A stretch of 62,696 nucleotides of DNA from Dicyema japonicum (GCA_011109175.1 RDEW01000049.1:245377-308072), one strand, 5' to 3'. Shown: positions 11,703 to 25,054, counted from the first letter of the stretch. The notes: a model not told the origin generated them from the sequence alone. Translations and numbers: made by a program.

Positions 11703-13199
11703 AACGACATGAAAGACATTAACAGTCGTCACTTTGATATCCTTAAGAACCCTCATGTGAATGCGTCCTCAGTATGGGTCCACCGTGGAAACATAAGCCC
11801 TTGGTGGAGGATCTTATGACTTCCCTACAGGACAGAAAATTTTTCTGAGGACATACAGAGCAGTGTCCGCAAAGTTAACAAAAGATAAAACTGTGATAAG
11901 TTATCGGGGGACATAAAGTGGACTCACCAATAACGTTTGCGAACAGAGGAGGTGGAGAAGAAGCGGAAATTTTCACAATCAAATTGAGTCCATGTTATTC
12001 CTTGTGATGACATGGGATCGTATCGTGACTAAATTCCACAGGGAGTACTCGAGACAGTTGGTAGTGGATAAAAATATCCAAGCATATATACAAGCTACTG
12101 TACTCAAGAGAACCCTTGATCACAAGTGGGTTGATTCTCTTCACTTTTTAAGTCTAATTCTGTCACGTGTGATGTAACATCTACCAATAAGGGGAATTCG
12201 ATAGCCGGGAGAGCGAGTTCCAATGGTTAGTGTTTCCAAATCTATCCAAAGCGAAGGGGTAATTTGCATAAGATCCAGCCAGTATATATTAAGTATTTCT
12301 TCCACGGTGCCCTTAGCCTTTTGCCAATGGTTTTTAAGAGGTCCATGCCCGTGAAACTGGGGGTCGTCCGTAGTAAAAGTAGACGAGGCGTGAGATGAAA
12401 ATTCCTGAGAAAAATAGCGGTGTGGGAATCATAGCTGTTAGGTTACAGAAGAATAGCTGAGCAGATACATATTTCTCATGCAGAAATTTGATATTTTTCG
12501 GTGATATAACGGAGAGTCTCGGAAAATCGCGTTTTCGGTTTCGGTTACTGAGATATTTGGGAGGTATGTTGAAATAATAGCCAATGTCTTGATAAAATCA
12601 TCCTCTGTACAGGCAATGTCAATAATTTCGCTGTTTAAGTGCTGCAAGAGTGGAGATGGGGGACCTCTCCCACCACAGTTTCCCATTACGATACTAACTC
12701 TTACCGGGAACATGTCTTCTCTTTTTGATAAAAATGCTAGTTTTTAAACAAGCCGAGGATCAGAAGAAAAGGAGGTGCCGAAGCAAGATCGTTTGTTTGT
12801 TTCATTTGCTGTTGAGATATCAGTAATCTTTGGCCCACATGCGGACGCTATAGTCCGTCGAATCGGCTTTATGATCCAATGGTAACCAAGGATCTACGTG
12901 AGACTGGAAGGCTTCGAGGGCGTGGTAATATTAATAAAGAATATTAGAAAATATGGCTGATTTATACATAGTCATTCATTTTTTATTATTTTGGTATAAA
13001 TACCACGTGGTCACTGACATTAATCTGATACCAGAAATATCATTTTATTTAATTTTAGGGAATAACTTTTTCGACCTAGTTATTCCAAGTTAGTTATTCC
13101 AGCCTCACTACTAGTTATCGTCGAATTCTTTCATAGATTCCTCAAAAAAGGGCGAAGGACCAAACCGAGATTCTTTTCAGCAAGAATAATAAGTTAACC
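11703..13199. other. gene-free stretch with retroelement debris
   Basis: A plus-strand frame at 11992-12177 and a minus-strand frame at 12438-12713 (with SEIIDIACTEDDF) resemble C-terminal parts of R2-type polyproteins but are too short to assign. 12830-12910 is a second copy of the dispersed block at 7430-7510. Confidence 0.4.
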
Positions 13200-13470
13200 G
13201 GAAAGGGAAATTCAGGGGCCAAGTTGGTCTGCGCTTAAATTAAATGAAAAAGTTCAGGTGATCCAGGCCTCTCTCAGCGAAATAGTTTTCATAATATTAT
13301 CTTCACCAGAGGATTTGGTTTAAAAGGTAGGAAAATCCCTTTCAACTACTGTGTCGTCCCAGAAGGACTCGTTGACAAGAAATGACATTTTCTGATAACT
13401 CTATCTTTCGGATTTGCACCCACAACCTTCAGATCCGATGTCATCAGACGTAACGTTCATCCAGAAAACT
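13200..13470 (-). mobile_element. tRNA-derived SINE family C, copy 1
   Basis: Matches 28980-29325 in the same orientation. On the minus strand the head reads CGTCTGATGACATCGGATCTGAAGGT followed by a box-B-like GGGTGCAAATCC (GGGTTCAAATCC in the other copy), which looks like a tRNA anticodon arm plus T arm. The body shares TAGTTTTCATAATATTATCT and CTGTGTCGTCCCAGAAGGA with the second copy. Confidence 0.65.
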
Positions 13471-13632
13471 GACACGTGTCTTAAACTAAGCTAACACTTA
13501 TCATGGTCGAAATCCTTATAAAATTATTTATTAATTTTATATTTTAATAATTATATAAAAATAAAATTTCATCATCTTAATAAAGCTAGTTTATTTCACG
13601 TGTTATTGTAAATATCGTCAACAATCAGTCTA

Positions 13633-16600
13633 ATGGATTTTCCCAAGTCTACTACCAAGTTAAAAGCGATACATGAGGTTGAGAATCAAATGAGGGAAAA
13701 ATGGAAGAAGCTTAAATGCTTCGAATCTGATGCAAAGGAGGGGAAGACAAAGTACATGATGACATTCCCCTATCCATACATGAACGGACTTGCCCATTTA
13801 GGCCACATGTATTCCCTTTCTAAGTGCGAGGTACTTGTTCTGACTGATTTAGTTCACAATTTCCTTCCGTCGGCTGATTGGGGAGAACTGTCTCTTCCCC
13901 TTTGCATTTCACTGCACGGGGATGCCCATAAAAGTGAGTTGTGACAGACTTTCACTTGAATTGAGTGAGGGAGTGGCTCAGAGTGAGAAGACTAATTCCA
14001 CGTTTGTGGACCCTGAGAAGGAATTGGAGAACAAAATGAAGAGTCGTCGGGTCATCTTTGTTTTTACAACTACAGAGCAAGGCATCTTCAAAAATTGGGG
14101 GGAAACAGACTCAGTACGAGACCGTCAGGGATGCCACTCAGCTAGATGATGTTAGTGAGTTCACTCAACCTACCAAATGGATAGAATTCTTCCCAAAGCA
14201 GTGGAAGAGTGACTTGGATAGGTTTGGGGCGAAGGTAGTGTGTTTGCCAACTCTAGGTGGACTGGAGGAGATCCTTTGTCACAACTGATATTAATCCCTT
14301 CTATGACTCGTTTGTTTGCTGGTTTATTACCAAATTGAGGAAATATATCCACTTTGGGAAGAGGTAGAGTTTATATTTATGACAGGTACACCATATACTC
14401 CCCCAAGGATGAGCAACCCTGTATGGACCACGACAGATCTTCCGGAGAAGGACTGTCATATACAGAATTTACCCTCATTAAATACAAGCTTGAGGATAAT
14501 CTGTTCCTAATCGCTGCAACCAGAAGACCGGAGACGATGTATGGGCAGGTCTGCTGTTGGGTACACCCTAACATTGAATACATTCAATTCACAGTCGATG
14601 GGACAGGCTATATCGCCGATTCCCATGCACTCAGAAATATACAACATCAATATGATAATGTCGTGGTTGGACGTACCCTTCGTAGCTCAGATCTGATTGG
14701 AAGGACTGTTCAACTCCCTTATTCTAACAGAATAGCCCCCATTCTTCCATACAATAACGTTAAAAATGACATGGGAACAGGAATTGTAGCCAGTGTCCCC
14801 TCTGACTCTCCTGATGACTATATGGCGCTTTTACAAGCAAAAAAGAACGACGTTGTCCAAGTTTTGTCATTTGTAGAAACTGGGAGACCTTGTTAAAAAT
14901 ATTGAGCCAATCCCTGTGGTTGCTGTGGGGGAGTTGGGGACAATGTCTGCTCCCACTCTGTGTGAACAGTTTGGAGTGAAGGGAGTCAACGATTCTGAAC
15001 CACTGGGTAAGGCGTCTCAGATTGCGTATTCTCGGGGATTTCACGAAGGAGTGGTGATTTCTAGTTACTAGTAGATTATGGCAGCTGGTAAATATTCGGG
15101 GATGTGTGTTCAGGAAGCCAGACCGTTAATAAAGGAGGAAATGATCAAAGATGGTTTTGCAATTAACTACGCGGAACCTGACGGACGAATAATATCCCGA
15201 TCTAGTGATGTCTGTGTTGTCGCCCTTTGTGATCAATGGTGGACTTTTGGTTGATTGTTAGGTACATTGACTATGGGAATGCTGAGTGGAAGCAGAGTGT
15301 CCGTGAGTTGGTGGGTAGACTCAATCTGACTGAACAAGTCCGTAATAACTTTGTCTATACAATTGACAATTTACACGAGCATGCCATGTCTCGTAGTTAT
15401 GGATTAGGTATCCCCATGTAACCAACGTAAGGAAGCCGGGTTCCCTGGGATACACAGTACTTGATTGAGTCTCTCTCTGATTCGACCGTGTATAATGCTT
15501 TCTACACAGTCTGTCATTTTCTTCAGGGTAACATCGACGGAAGTGAACGTGGTCCATTTGGAATTGAGTACACTTAATGGTTATTGGTAGACCACGTGAC
15601 ATGACTCATCAAGTGTGGGATTACATATTTTATAACAACACCACCTACCCTTCTGACTGTTCCATTGACAAGGCCCACCTGGATGCTATGAAAAGAGAAT
15701 TTAACTATTGGTACCCCGTTGACCTGAGGACTTCTGGAAAGGATCTCATCCAAAATCATTTGACATACTATTTATACACACATATTGCTGTGTGGCCGGA
15801 GGAACCAGACAAATGGCCACGTGGCATTCGGGCTAATGGATTACTCTTACTTAATAACGAAAAGGTACCTCTTTGTCTTAAGAAAGATGTCGAAGAGTAC
15901 TGGGAACTTTATGACCCTCAGGGATTGCTGTAGTAGATTTTCTGCTGATGGTTTGATTAATAATCACACACAGCAACCCGACTGACTCTGGCTGATGCTG
16001 GGGACACTATCGACGACGCCAACTTTAATGTGGACACTGCGAACGCCATTCTCCTCAGACTTCACTCATATTTGGAGTTTTGTAGGGACGTCCTCTCAAA
16101 CCCCTCAGTCCCCACTAAGTTCAGCATTATAGATCAGGCGTTTGAGAGGTTCATTTATTACTTATGGGAGTTCTATGTTGGCTAAGGTGGAACAGACGTA
16201 CTCTCACTACTATAATGGTCAGTATAAAGATGCTGTGAAGACTGGGTTTTTTGAGTTTATGGTAGTTTCTGTTACTTAGCAGAACCTTCGTGATTTATAT
16301 AGAGATATGTCATCGAACTATAATTTGATGGTCAAATTCATTAAAATACAGACGATGATTCTCTCCCCAGTCTGTCCCCACCTTTGTGACTACATTTGGA
16401 CCGAACTTCTCCACAATGTACTCTTATATTGTGTATTTTAGCCCAACACTATTCTCTCTGCTAATTGGAATTCATTTATGACGAAAATGTTCCCCATCAA
16501 ACCTAAAAAACTGGATGGAGTATTCCCCTACATAGTACGTGCCGTTAGATCGTTCACTAAAGCTCAAGAGAGTTCGAAACGTAAAAATAAGGTAACTCGT

Positions 16601-17378
16601 AATTCAAATGGAAGTGTGTTGACAATGCTGTTATTTGGGTATCCGATAAGTACACTGACTGGCAATGCAGAGCGCTGGAAATGGTGAGGGATATGATTGC
16701 CACCACTGGGAATAAAGATAAAGCTGAAATAGCCCATCGATTTAATTCTGTGCCTGAATTATCTCCCTACACTAAGAAACTGATGCCATTTATTACTTCT
16801 ATGATGGTAACGTTTATTCATGATTTAGCCAATTATTGAGCAACAGATCAACGATGGTTCCTTTACTAAGAATGGAATGCTTAAATGTTCTTTTGATGAA
16901 TTTTCCGTTCTGGAAGCCTATTTGGAGTATCTAAGGGACAAACTGAGGGTTATACCCATAGTTATTGCTAGGTTCGGAATCTGGTTGTTCGCAGAACGGG
17001 TGAAATGTGTGATAATGGACAAATCAGTGACAAATGTTACCCCAATAACCCAGTTATCATGTTTGATCAGATGGTTGACTTTTTGGTTATTCCTAGAACT
17101 ACACACGTGTCAGATTCATCAACCGAGACCGTTATGCTGGGTTCTTTGAGGAACAACTGGTTGTATTCAGTGGTGATAGTTGTGGGAATGTGTGTGACAG
17201 AATGATTACTCGATTGTCTCTAAGTGAGTGTGTTTGTTATTGTTTAGATGATCAACGAGTTAGTCTCTCAACGTTTGACGGTAACCCCATCACCCCCGAC
17301 TCGCTCTTTGATGTCGATAATGGCCAAGTCCTACTCAATGGACAGATTACCAAAAATCTGGTATATTCAGTATATTAG
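13633..17378 (+). CDS. LARS1: cytosolic leucyl-tRNA synthetase
   Basis: Charges tRNA-Leu with leucine in the cytosol; class Ia synthetase. The HIGH-type motif is [13 protein letters not shown] near residue 50, followed by [17 protein letters not shown]. The editing-domain region is present ([26 protein letters not shown]), then [15 protein letters not shown], then KMSKS. Between these the apparent stops are introns of 22-25 nt: 13831-13852, 14051-14075, 14235-14256, 14364-14385, 15865-15886 and others, each restoring the eukaryotic LeuRS reading frame. The intron at 15865-15886 splits KMSKS straight after its first lysine. The C-terminal region aligns to the end of the family, with the TAG at 17376-17378. 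Length without introns is about 1,100 residues, near the usual 1,170. A CACGTG lies 31 bp upstream of the ATG, at 13597-13602. Looks intact. Confidence 0.93.
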
Positions 17379-18414
17379 ATTAAATCTGAATTATTTGTTC
17401 TTTCATTGTTTTTGTGGCACTATAATTATTTATTGATTTGAATATTTGACATGTGGGTTACCTTTGCGTTTACCAGATTTTATTTTTACGAAACATTTAT
17501 TGATCCTCTTTGACATAGGGGACGGTGCTGTTTCTCATGATAGCGGTATGAATTAACTGGGCTACACGGACTTGGTGTCTTTAGTGTAGACTACTGCTCT
17601 TAGTTGTCTTGTCAGCAATTGCTTGGAATGTTAGTCGTTCAAAGAGCCCTTCATATTTCTAATTTTTGACTAAATCAAAAATACTTTAAGTGGACAAGCA
17701 GAACCTCAGCTGTTGTAGTGCATAGTAAAATGGATGTTTTACTTTATGGTGATTTTCATGTGACATGTCCATCACAGGGGTGGAGAAAAAGTCATACGCT
17801 TTTTTGAAAACAAGCTTCGCATAATGCTTCACAGTCAGTGATAATCCTCGTCGTTATTAATTAACACTTAAGAGTCCGTGATATTCCCCCGGGGAGATTA
17901 CTGAGTGGATAGAAGTATACAGGCAATTAAGACTTTCTTTCATAGATATTTTCATCATTTAATTTACCTAAATTTATATCCAGGACCTGATGTGATCTCT
18001 GGGAGTGACCATATAAGGCAACTTTATGTATTATCTCCGGATACACCAAGAAGTAACAGTAAACTACTAATTAAGTGAATCCAGTTTTTGTAGAAAAACA
18101 AGTCTTCCCAGAACCAGATTAAAGTGGAGAAACGTCCAAATCTCTTGGCGATGTAACTTCTCACCCCAGTTCTTCAAATTTGCATCAGCAAAATGACTGA
18201 CTTTGGGGACATTCTATAAGCTAAACGTCGAATTAATTTCACCTTGGAGAGATAAAAACAAATTGCTTTTGGTGGAACTACTGTTTATAAATCTTTCACA
18301 TCTTAGCTTACACCATCATTAATAATGGTTACATTACCTCTTTGCGCCAGTGTCTTATATGTCATAGAGGAAAATTGGAATATATCTTTTCATCCTAGAA
18401 AATCTCACCCGAGC
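17379..18414. other. gene-free intergenic stretch
   Basis: No coding frame or repeat family recognised. Short runs of open frame are not supported by any family motif. Confidence 0.4.
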
Positions 18415-19000
18415 ACACTTTCCACAATATTTTTCTTTGCACAATAAAGTCAGTTTACGTTGGTGGTTGCCTTGAGAAATGAGGTTATCAAAGTCAAATT
18501 TTAACACGTTGCCACAGATCGAAGCCAACAGAGTGACGTTTCTCATTGTGGTCTCAACAGTTTTTAACAAAAACCAGTAATNTCACCCGAGCACACTTTC
18601 CACAATATTTTTCTTTGCACAATAAAGTCAGTTTACGTTGGTGGTTGCCTTGAGAAATGAGGTTATCAAAGTCAAATTTTAACACGTTGCCACAGATCGA
18701 AGTCAACAGAGTGACGTTTCTCATTGTGGTCTCAACAGTTTTTAACAAAAACCAGTAATTACGCCAAAAACCTGTTTCGACTATGAGTCCAACATCCTAG
18801 TGACTGTTACTAGAAAAAGCTTGGGTCACTCGATTAGTTTGCTTTGATGGCTTCTTTCCTAGTTGTCTTGGAGGACCACCAAGTCNGGTTTCGACTATGA
18901 GTCCAACATCCTAGTGACTGTTACTAGAAAAAGCTTGGGTAACTCGATTAGTTGGCTTTGATGGCTTCTTTCCTAGTTGTCTTGGAGGACCACAAAGTCA
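18415..19000. other. two assembly joins with direct duplications (N at 18582 and 18886)
   Basis: 18415-18581 repeats as 18583-18759, and about 18772-18885 repeats as 18887-19000, each pair nearly identical and separated by one N. A minus-strand open frame (KTVETTMRNVTLL..., 18355-18570) is therefore present twice. It has no recognisable family and I do not call it a gene. Confidence 0.75.
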
Positions 19001-19490
19001 GTGGATTTATTTTTTCAATACTTCCGAAAAATCAATACTAAATCTCCACTTTAAATGTTGATGTCTTGAGATTTCGACCTTAAAATTGACGAGTCAGCTT
19101 TTTGAGGATCTGAATTTCCTCTTTCCTCTTGAAGACTATTCTCCAACCACCAATTGAGATTGAACTGAGTCACTTCCCATCCCTAATTCGTTATTGATTA
19201 TTGTAGACTAAATAAGTGAGACCCCCAGCCATAATTTTTTTAATTTTGGGGGTCACTATGGGAAAAGAAGGGAAAGGCTGATCTATTCCACCCAAGCTAT
19301 AAGGGAACAAGACTTAGGTGATAGATGCAAATAAGGAGTAAGAAATTCTCTCAGGGAGTCGCCGGTTACTTGCCTCTCAACAGTCCACACACGTTGGAGA
19401 AGACCAATGCGACGGGTTAGACCAAGGCACTCTCCAAAGGAGGGATGTAAATAACCAAGAAACAATCCCATCTCCACCAAGTAAATAACC
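19001..19490. other. gene-free stretch downstream of the CD225 gene
   Basis: Nothing recognisable; a short G/T-rich run (TTTTTTAATTTTGGGGGTC near 19235) is the only visible feature. Confidence 0.35.
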
Positions 19491-20759
19491 TCAATTGACC
19501 AAATAAACAAAAGGGGGTTTATTTGTGAAATAATTATAAAGTAAAGCAGAAGCAGTAATGGTGGAGACCAATATGGAAAAAACTGAACAGATCAGAGACT
19601 TGTTCATGTTCGACTTCATCTCATTAACATTATATTCCTCAGCACTAATAGCATCCCTCGCAAATACGTAAGCTATGCACCCAAATATGGGGTTCACTAG
19701 GCAAGCAAAGCACGAAAGTATGCTCATAACCTTCATATTCAGATTATTCCTTCTTCGTTGTATCTCCGTCCGAGAATACTGCCTCCCCTTAACTGACTGA
19801 TCCACAGTGGAGTGGTTATCAACATTACTGGGGTTATCTTTAACCCCCAATTTGTTACTTGCAGCTGTAATCGATTCGTTCCCACGTGTAGATACAGCTT
19901 TATGTCCATTCCGCGCCAATGGGGGACTCTCTGAAGCACCTTTAACAAACTGATGACTTCCACGTGTCACAAACAACGGCATAGGGGCATTAAACTCATT
20001 CTCGTATTTATCAGAGTGCTGGTTTAAAGCAGTCAAATTGTCATGTAGCTCAACAGTGGTCTTTGAGGGGTTCAATAACACTGGGGGATGATGGCCCATT
20101 CCCAATTTGGAGATCATGAGAGTATTTTGAGTCACTGGATGACAGTTGTCTTCTTTAGAAGATGTCTCGGGGGTTGAAGGAAGGGGTGAAAAATTTGACT
20201 TCTTCGTAATGACAGAACCACGTGACCCCGGTTCTGTAAAATGTGACCGGGTATGGTCACTTGCGGTCGGTATGGTAAAGTCATTTTTGCAATGTCCACT
20301 TATTTTCCCCGATACAGTGGAGGTAATAGCAGATCCAGTATTTTCTGACACGTGGGTTGATTGAGAATTGTGGGTAGAGCTCCTTCGTGACTGTTTCGAG
20401 CGGGTCTTTGACCCTTGGTTTCTTTGGGATTGAGTTTTTATGCTGAAGGAGGAATTTCTACGGTTCTTTAGAGGAGGATAATCCAAAGGATAACCTCCAT
20501 AGAACTGCTGGTTGGGGTCAATCTTGGGGATGAAGGGAAGGGGGATGGTGGAATAAATAGGTCTGATCTCTGTTTTCTTTTGGTGGAGCAAAGTTCGGTT
20601 TCTGGAAATGTGAGAGATGAAATCTTGGTTTTTCAGAAAATTGCGGTATCCGTAACATCTGGTTGACTGGTTGGGGGTTGTCTCTGAAATGTACAGCTGT
20701 CTTGAATTACCGTGGGAAGTCCTCGAACTGGGAGATGTTTTCCGTGAAAACGTGCTCAT
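19491..20759 (-). CDS. CD225/dispanin-like two-pass membrane protein with long Ser/Thr-rich N-terminus
   Basis: Single open frame. The first true ATG is at 20759 (MSTFSRKTSPSSR), because the upstream part of the frame starts at TTG; this gives about 422 aa. Residues 1 to about 330 are polar, rich in Ser, Thr, Asn and Pro and probably disordered and cytoplasmic. The last 85 residues hold a CD225 (IFITM/dispanin) fold: a first hydrophobic segment SILSCFACLVNPIFGCIAYV, a loop with the usual small acidic helix (ARDAISAEEYN), and a second membrane helix (SLICSVFSILVSTITASALL). Dispanins act in membrane traffic and fusion control; the role here is unknown. No introns, unlike most genes in the window. 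Four CACGTG hexamers lie inside the gene (19883, 19961, 20219, 20349). Confidence 0.75.
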   Translation of the reverse strand: MSTFSRKTSPSSRTSHGNSRQLYISETTPNQSTRCYGYRNFLKNQDFISHISRNRTLLHQKKTEIRPIYSTIPLPFIPKIDPNQQFYGGYPLDYPPLKNRRNSSFSIKTQSQRNQGSKTRSKQSRRSSTHNSQSTHVSENTGSAITSTVSGKISGHCKNDFTIPTASDHTRSHFTEPGSRGSVITKKSNFSPLPSTPETSSKEDNCHPVTQNTLMISKLGMGHHPPVLLNPSKTTVELHDNLTALNQHSDKYENEFNAPMPLFVTRGSHQFVKGASESPPLARNGHKAVSTRGNESITAASNKLGVKDNPSNVDNHSTVDQSVKGRQYSRTEIQRRRNNLNMKVMSILSCFACLVNPIFGCIAYVFARDAISAEEYNVNEMKSNMNKSLICSVFSILVSTITASALLYNYFTNKPPFVYLVN

Positions 20760-20876
20760 AAATATTTTATTTACAATTAATATCAAGGCAACTTTAAATT
20801 GTGTATATTATTTTTCAAAAATATTAATTTCCGTAAATATTTATTTTTAATAATTAAATTTACTCTTGTTGCAGTC

Positions 20877-21242
20877 GAGTCATCGGGAGTCGTTGGTCCA
20901 ATGACGACTGAGTTCTTGTGCGAACTCGGAGGAATGCTTGCCATAAAGAAAAGGGATCAACGACAATGGTTATGGGTGAGACAAAAAATTGGAATGGCCA
21001 TACTCCGAGGGAACTCGTTCGCGATCCACGCAGCCGGCTTCCTCAACTAAAATTTGTTTTTTTGTTAAATAATTGTCTTAAAAAAAGTAATTGAATTAAC
21101 GCGGATTATNTGAGACAAAAAATTGGAATGGCCATACTCCGAGGGAACTCGTTCGCGATCCACGCAGCCGGCTTCCTCAGCTAAAATTCGTTTCTTTGTT
21201 AAATAATTGTCTTAAAAAAGTAATTGAATTAACGCGGATTAT
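20877..21242 (+). mobile_element. retroelement polyprotein C-terminal tail (duplicated at an assembly join)
   Basis: The plus strand encodes VESSGVVGPMTTEFLCELGG...QKIGMAILRGNSFAIHAAGF. This is the end of a reverse-transcriptase polyprotein type common in invertebrates, where the tail usually ends near IAVQRGNAASI. 20977-21109 is repeated as 21111-21242 around the N at 21110. A related 3' end is at 41125-41185. The frame stops at 21050, so only the last ~55 residues of the element survive. Confidence 0.7.
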
Positions 21243-23011
21243 TTTACGTGGAAGAATATCATTTCAAGTTTCGAATATTTAAATTACATGACTTGACCTT
21301 GAAATGATCACGGACTGCCGCGAATCCTCTTTCACTGGAGGATGAAGGTCATGCCAGTATCTTCAACAGTCCCTCGACCCAAAACTCATTTGGTCCCTGC
21401 TTCGGTAGTCTAGTAGAAAATGGCGTAGTTATAACTTAACTCTGCACTGACTGCAATAGGCAGGGATTATTCTCGTGGAAGATGCTCATTCCAGGCCGCA
21501 GTCGAAACCATCCGTGGGTCTCCAAAGCGTGTCTCCACATTTTTTTTAATTCTTCAATAATAGACCGATAGTTCCAACCTTTCCGAGGTTTTGAAGACGA
21601 TTGGAACAGAATGGGTACGGTCCCCCAGGATTGAGTATTTAAACAACTTCCACCATTCAGTATAGCACCTAACCAAGACAAACGAGGGGCAGAGAAAGAG
21701 GCGAAGGAATCAACTCAGCCATCTCGGTAGTGACGGATTTATGCAGTGCTTAAAGTACTACATTATTTCCCCCCATTTTCGTCCCCGGTTTTGGACAACA
21801 GAGTACTAACTCCCATCATGATAGCCGGTNAGAGAAAGAGGCGAAGGAATCAACTCAGCCATCTCGGTAGTGACGGATTTATGCAGTGCTTAAAGTACTA
21901 CCTTATTTCCCCCCATTTTTGTCCCCGGTTTTGGACAACAGAGTACTAACTCCCATCATGATAGCCGGTCGAATGAGAAGGGACAACAAAAGCTTTCCTA
22001 GCGTTTCCAAATATTTTCTTTTATTACTCCTACGTTCTTGGAAGAAGTCAGGACCCAGGAGAAGAGGCAAAACTTAGGCTTGCGTATCGGCATGACATGG
22101 GAGTGGATCGTTGAGAATTTGGGGGGTTCATATAAGGATGCCTATCATTTTCATGAACTTTGAAGTTTGCAGGCGACAAGCTTTGTCGAGACAGCCTAAT
22201 CGACTTGAATCTCCCCCATACTCTGACGATCCCTTTCCCTTAGCCACACTACTTTCCTCTATTTTGATTATTTCATTATTGAGGACTCTTGGTACCCCAA
22301 GATAGACAAAATTGTGAGATTTTGTCATTCTGATGCAAGGGATTAGCCAAACCACAGTAAATCGATTAATTGCATAACCACCACAACATGAGCACAAGAG
22401 TTCTTTCGATGACTTCCATGTGTCTCTGGACCTGTTAAGTTCCTCCAATTTGAGTAGATGAGATTCGAACAAATCCGATGCTTTCTTATTTTTTAAAATA
22501 AGGATATTCTCCTGAGTCCTTTTAAGATGGGGAACGAGAAGTTGCATCCATATTGAAGAGATGGGGACATTAAGAGTACTGGGACTGTCATGGTGATCAG
22601 AATTACTTCACCAGCTCTCCCTTCTTGTCCATTCACTACTGAGCTTACTTATCTGGAGATATAACAACAACCCTCCTGTTCATGGGGGATATGTCTACCA
22701 AAGGGTTCACTGAGACTTCAAGCCAACCTCCATTAGTCGTCTGTTTACACTTCACTGAATCTGTCCTTGACTTATGTCAGAGACTCTCATTGCTTACATG
22801 CAAGTAAGCACTCATCCTGGGGATATCATTGTCTAGAGCTCTTTAGACTACGTCCATAATCAACGAGTAAGATGTAGGACACAAAGGGAGACACGAAACT
22901 GTACATTTATGAGTCAGAAATACTACGCCACTTCTGTCCCCCAAACGAAGGTTTCATCAAATTTCCACTAAAAATCAAAAAACTTGACTTTACTAACCCA
23001 ATTATGACATA
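21243..23011. other. gene-poor stretch with one long unassigned ORF and an assembly join
   Basis: About 21690-21829 is repeated after the N at 21830, with a few SNPs. A minus-strand ORF at 22128-22547 (139 codons, starting MQLLVPHLKRTQ, with a charged helical N-terminal half and CSCCGGYAI in the middle) has no family I recognise. It could be part of a gene but I see no supporting neighbours or splice structure. Confidence 0.35.
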
Positions 23012-23335
23012 CATCCGGGTGGCGCCATGTGGTGCTTAGTGGATAATTGGTTAAAGTTTCTGTTTGTTCGTCTATTCCTCCTCTCTTTCCTATTAGAGTG
23101 ACGTCATGCGATCCGCCTGTCTAGGTGGCACCCAGTGCTAGACACGAAAAAGGATCATTTGCTCTTCCCCACTCGACTAGAGGGGTTTCCACAACTGCAA
23201 GTATGGACGTCTTTTGCCAATTATGTTGATTATGGATGGACTCTGTTTCTGCAGAGGCAGAAACTGGGTACACTTTATTAGTTGTTCACTTTAACTTCTT
23301 TCCCGGTGTATCCGGGGTTAATAAATAAATCAGGA
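23012..23335 (+). mobile_element. SINE-like repeat family B, long copy
   Basis: Starts near GGCGCCATGTGGTGCTTAGTG, passes through TCCTATTAGAGTGACGTCAT and GATGGACTCTGTTTCTG, and ends GTATCCGGGGTTAATAAATAAA. About 85% similar by eye to 27488-27806, with the same start, order and A-rich 3' tail. It encodes no protein. The tail motif GGGGTTAATAAATAAA-like also recurs near 40710 and 45478. Confidence 0.8.
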
Positions 23336-23640
23336 CATAACACAGATTTTTATTTAATTTATGAGGCATTTGAGCCAGAATTCTGCGCCTAAGTGATTGG
23401 TAGGGCGCATAAACTCATTCCACCCACCAAAGTGGCCATAATACCCCCATGACAGCCCTACCATAAAAATGACAGCCCGAAATTTTCCACAAAATCAATT
23501 TCACAGACACTCATCCATAAATCCCACACAGCAAGCCATACCCACGACACATCGCTCTACCAAAATCCAAAGATCGCTCATATAAGCACGTGGCTTTAGA
23601 ATAATAAAAAGTATTAAAAACTCAATATAAATATATTTAA
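23336..23640. other. intergenic stretch downstream of the RAB21-like gene
   Basis: AT-rich, no coding content. A CACGTG lies at about 23587. Confidence 0.35.
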
Positions 23641-24271
<631 letters not shown>

Positions 24272-24599
24272 GTCACCACTAAAATTAGATATTAATTTCA
24301 AATTTTAATTCAATTAATCTTTTTATTAATTTTGAAAAAACCCCACAAATCCTTCTCCCAGCATAATAACCTTGTTTCGGGAGCTTGACATGTCACCACT
24401 AAAATTAGATATTAATTTCAAATTTTAATTCAATTAATCTTTTTATTAATTTTGACAAAAACTCATTTATATTGAATCGACCAATTTATTATTTTACAAC
24501 GAATAAATAAGTAAAGTAGAGTAACTGACCGAATTCAAAAGTTAACTCACGTGGCGCTCCAAATATGAGACTGAACACGAAGTAGTTCTAGTGGAAACT

Positions 24600-24895
24600 T
24601 CTACTATCTTAGATAGGATGCACAGCTTCTAAGAGAGCTTCATGGGCAACTTTGACATGTTTGGAAAGGTCCATAATTTTGGGAGAATCACGTGGGCAAC
24701 TCTGTCGTCTTGGGAAAGATTCACAATTTCTACAAGAATCACGTGGGCAAATCTGTCGTCTTGGGAAAGATTGACAGTTACTAAGAGGTAAACGTGGCCA
24801 ACTCTTCCGACTTTGGAATGATCGACAGTTGTTAAGAGATACACGTGCCAACTCTGTCGTTTTGGGAAAGATCGACAGTTTCTAATTCATCCACA
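24600..24895. repeat. about 60-bp minisatellite carrying CACGTG in several units
   Basis: About five diverged units, each with GGGCAACTCTGTCGTCTTGG-like and GGAAAGATTCACAATTTCT-like blocks. Three units hold CACGTG (near 24689, 24740, 24841). On the minus strand the units stay in frame and read as a 20-residue repeat (NCESFPRRQSCPRDS type) with regularly placed cysteines. There is no ATG, and the start used by the open frame is TTG, so coding is unproven. Confidence 0.7.
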
Positions 24896-25054
24896 GCAGT
24901 CCTGGTGAATGATCACAATCAACAGCCATCAGATTAATCAGCCAAATTATAAAAATTTAAAAAATGGAGCATGTGAATATTACGTGTAAAGAGTTATTGT
25001 GGGAAAAATAATTTATTAAAATACCACATAATGCATTGTTACTGCTTGAATTAC

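Noticed and set aside
13633-17378. Leucyl-tRNA synthetase as a frameshifted pseudogene
   Set aside because: The stops and frame changes coincide with 22-25 nt GT-AG segments whose removal restores the family sequence every time checked, including at the HIGH and KMSKS regions.
24609-24851. Cys-repeat protein gene called outright
   Set aside because: No ATG, and the repeats are a minisatellite whose unit happens to be a multiple of three.
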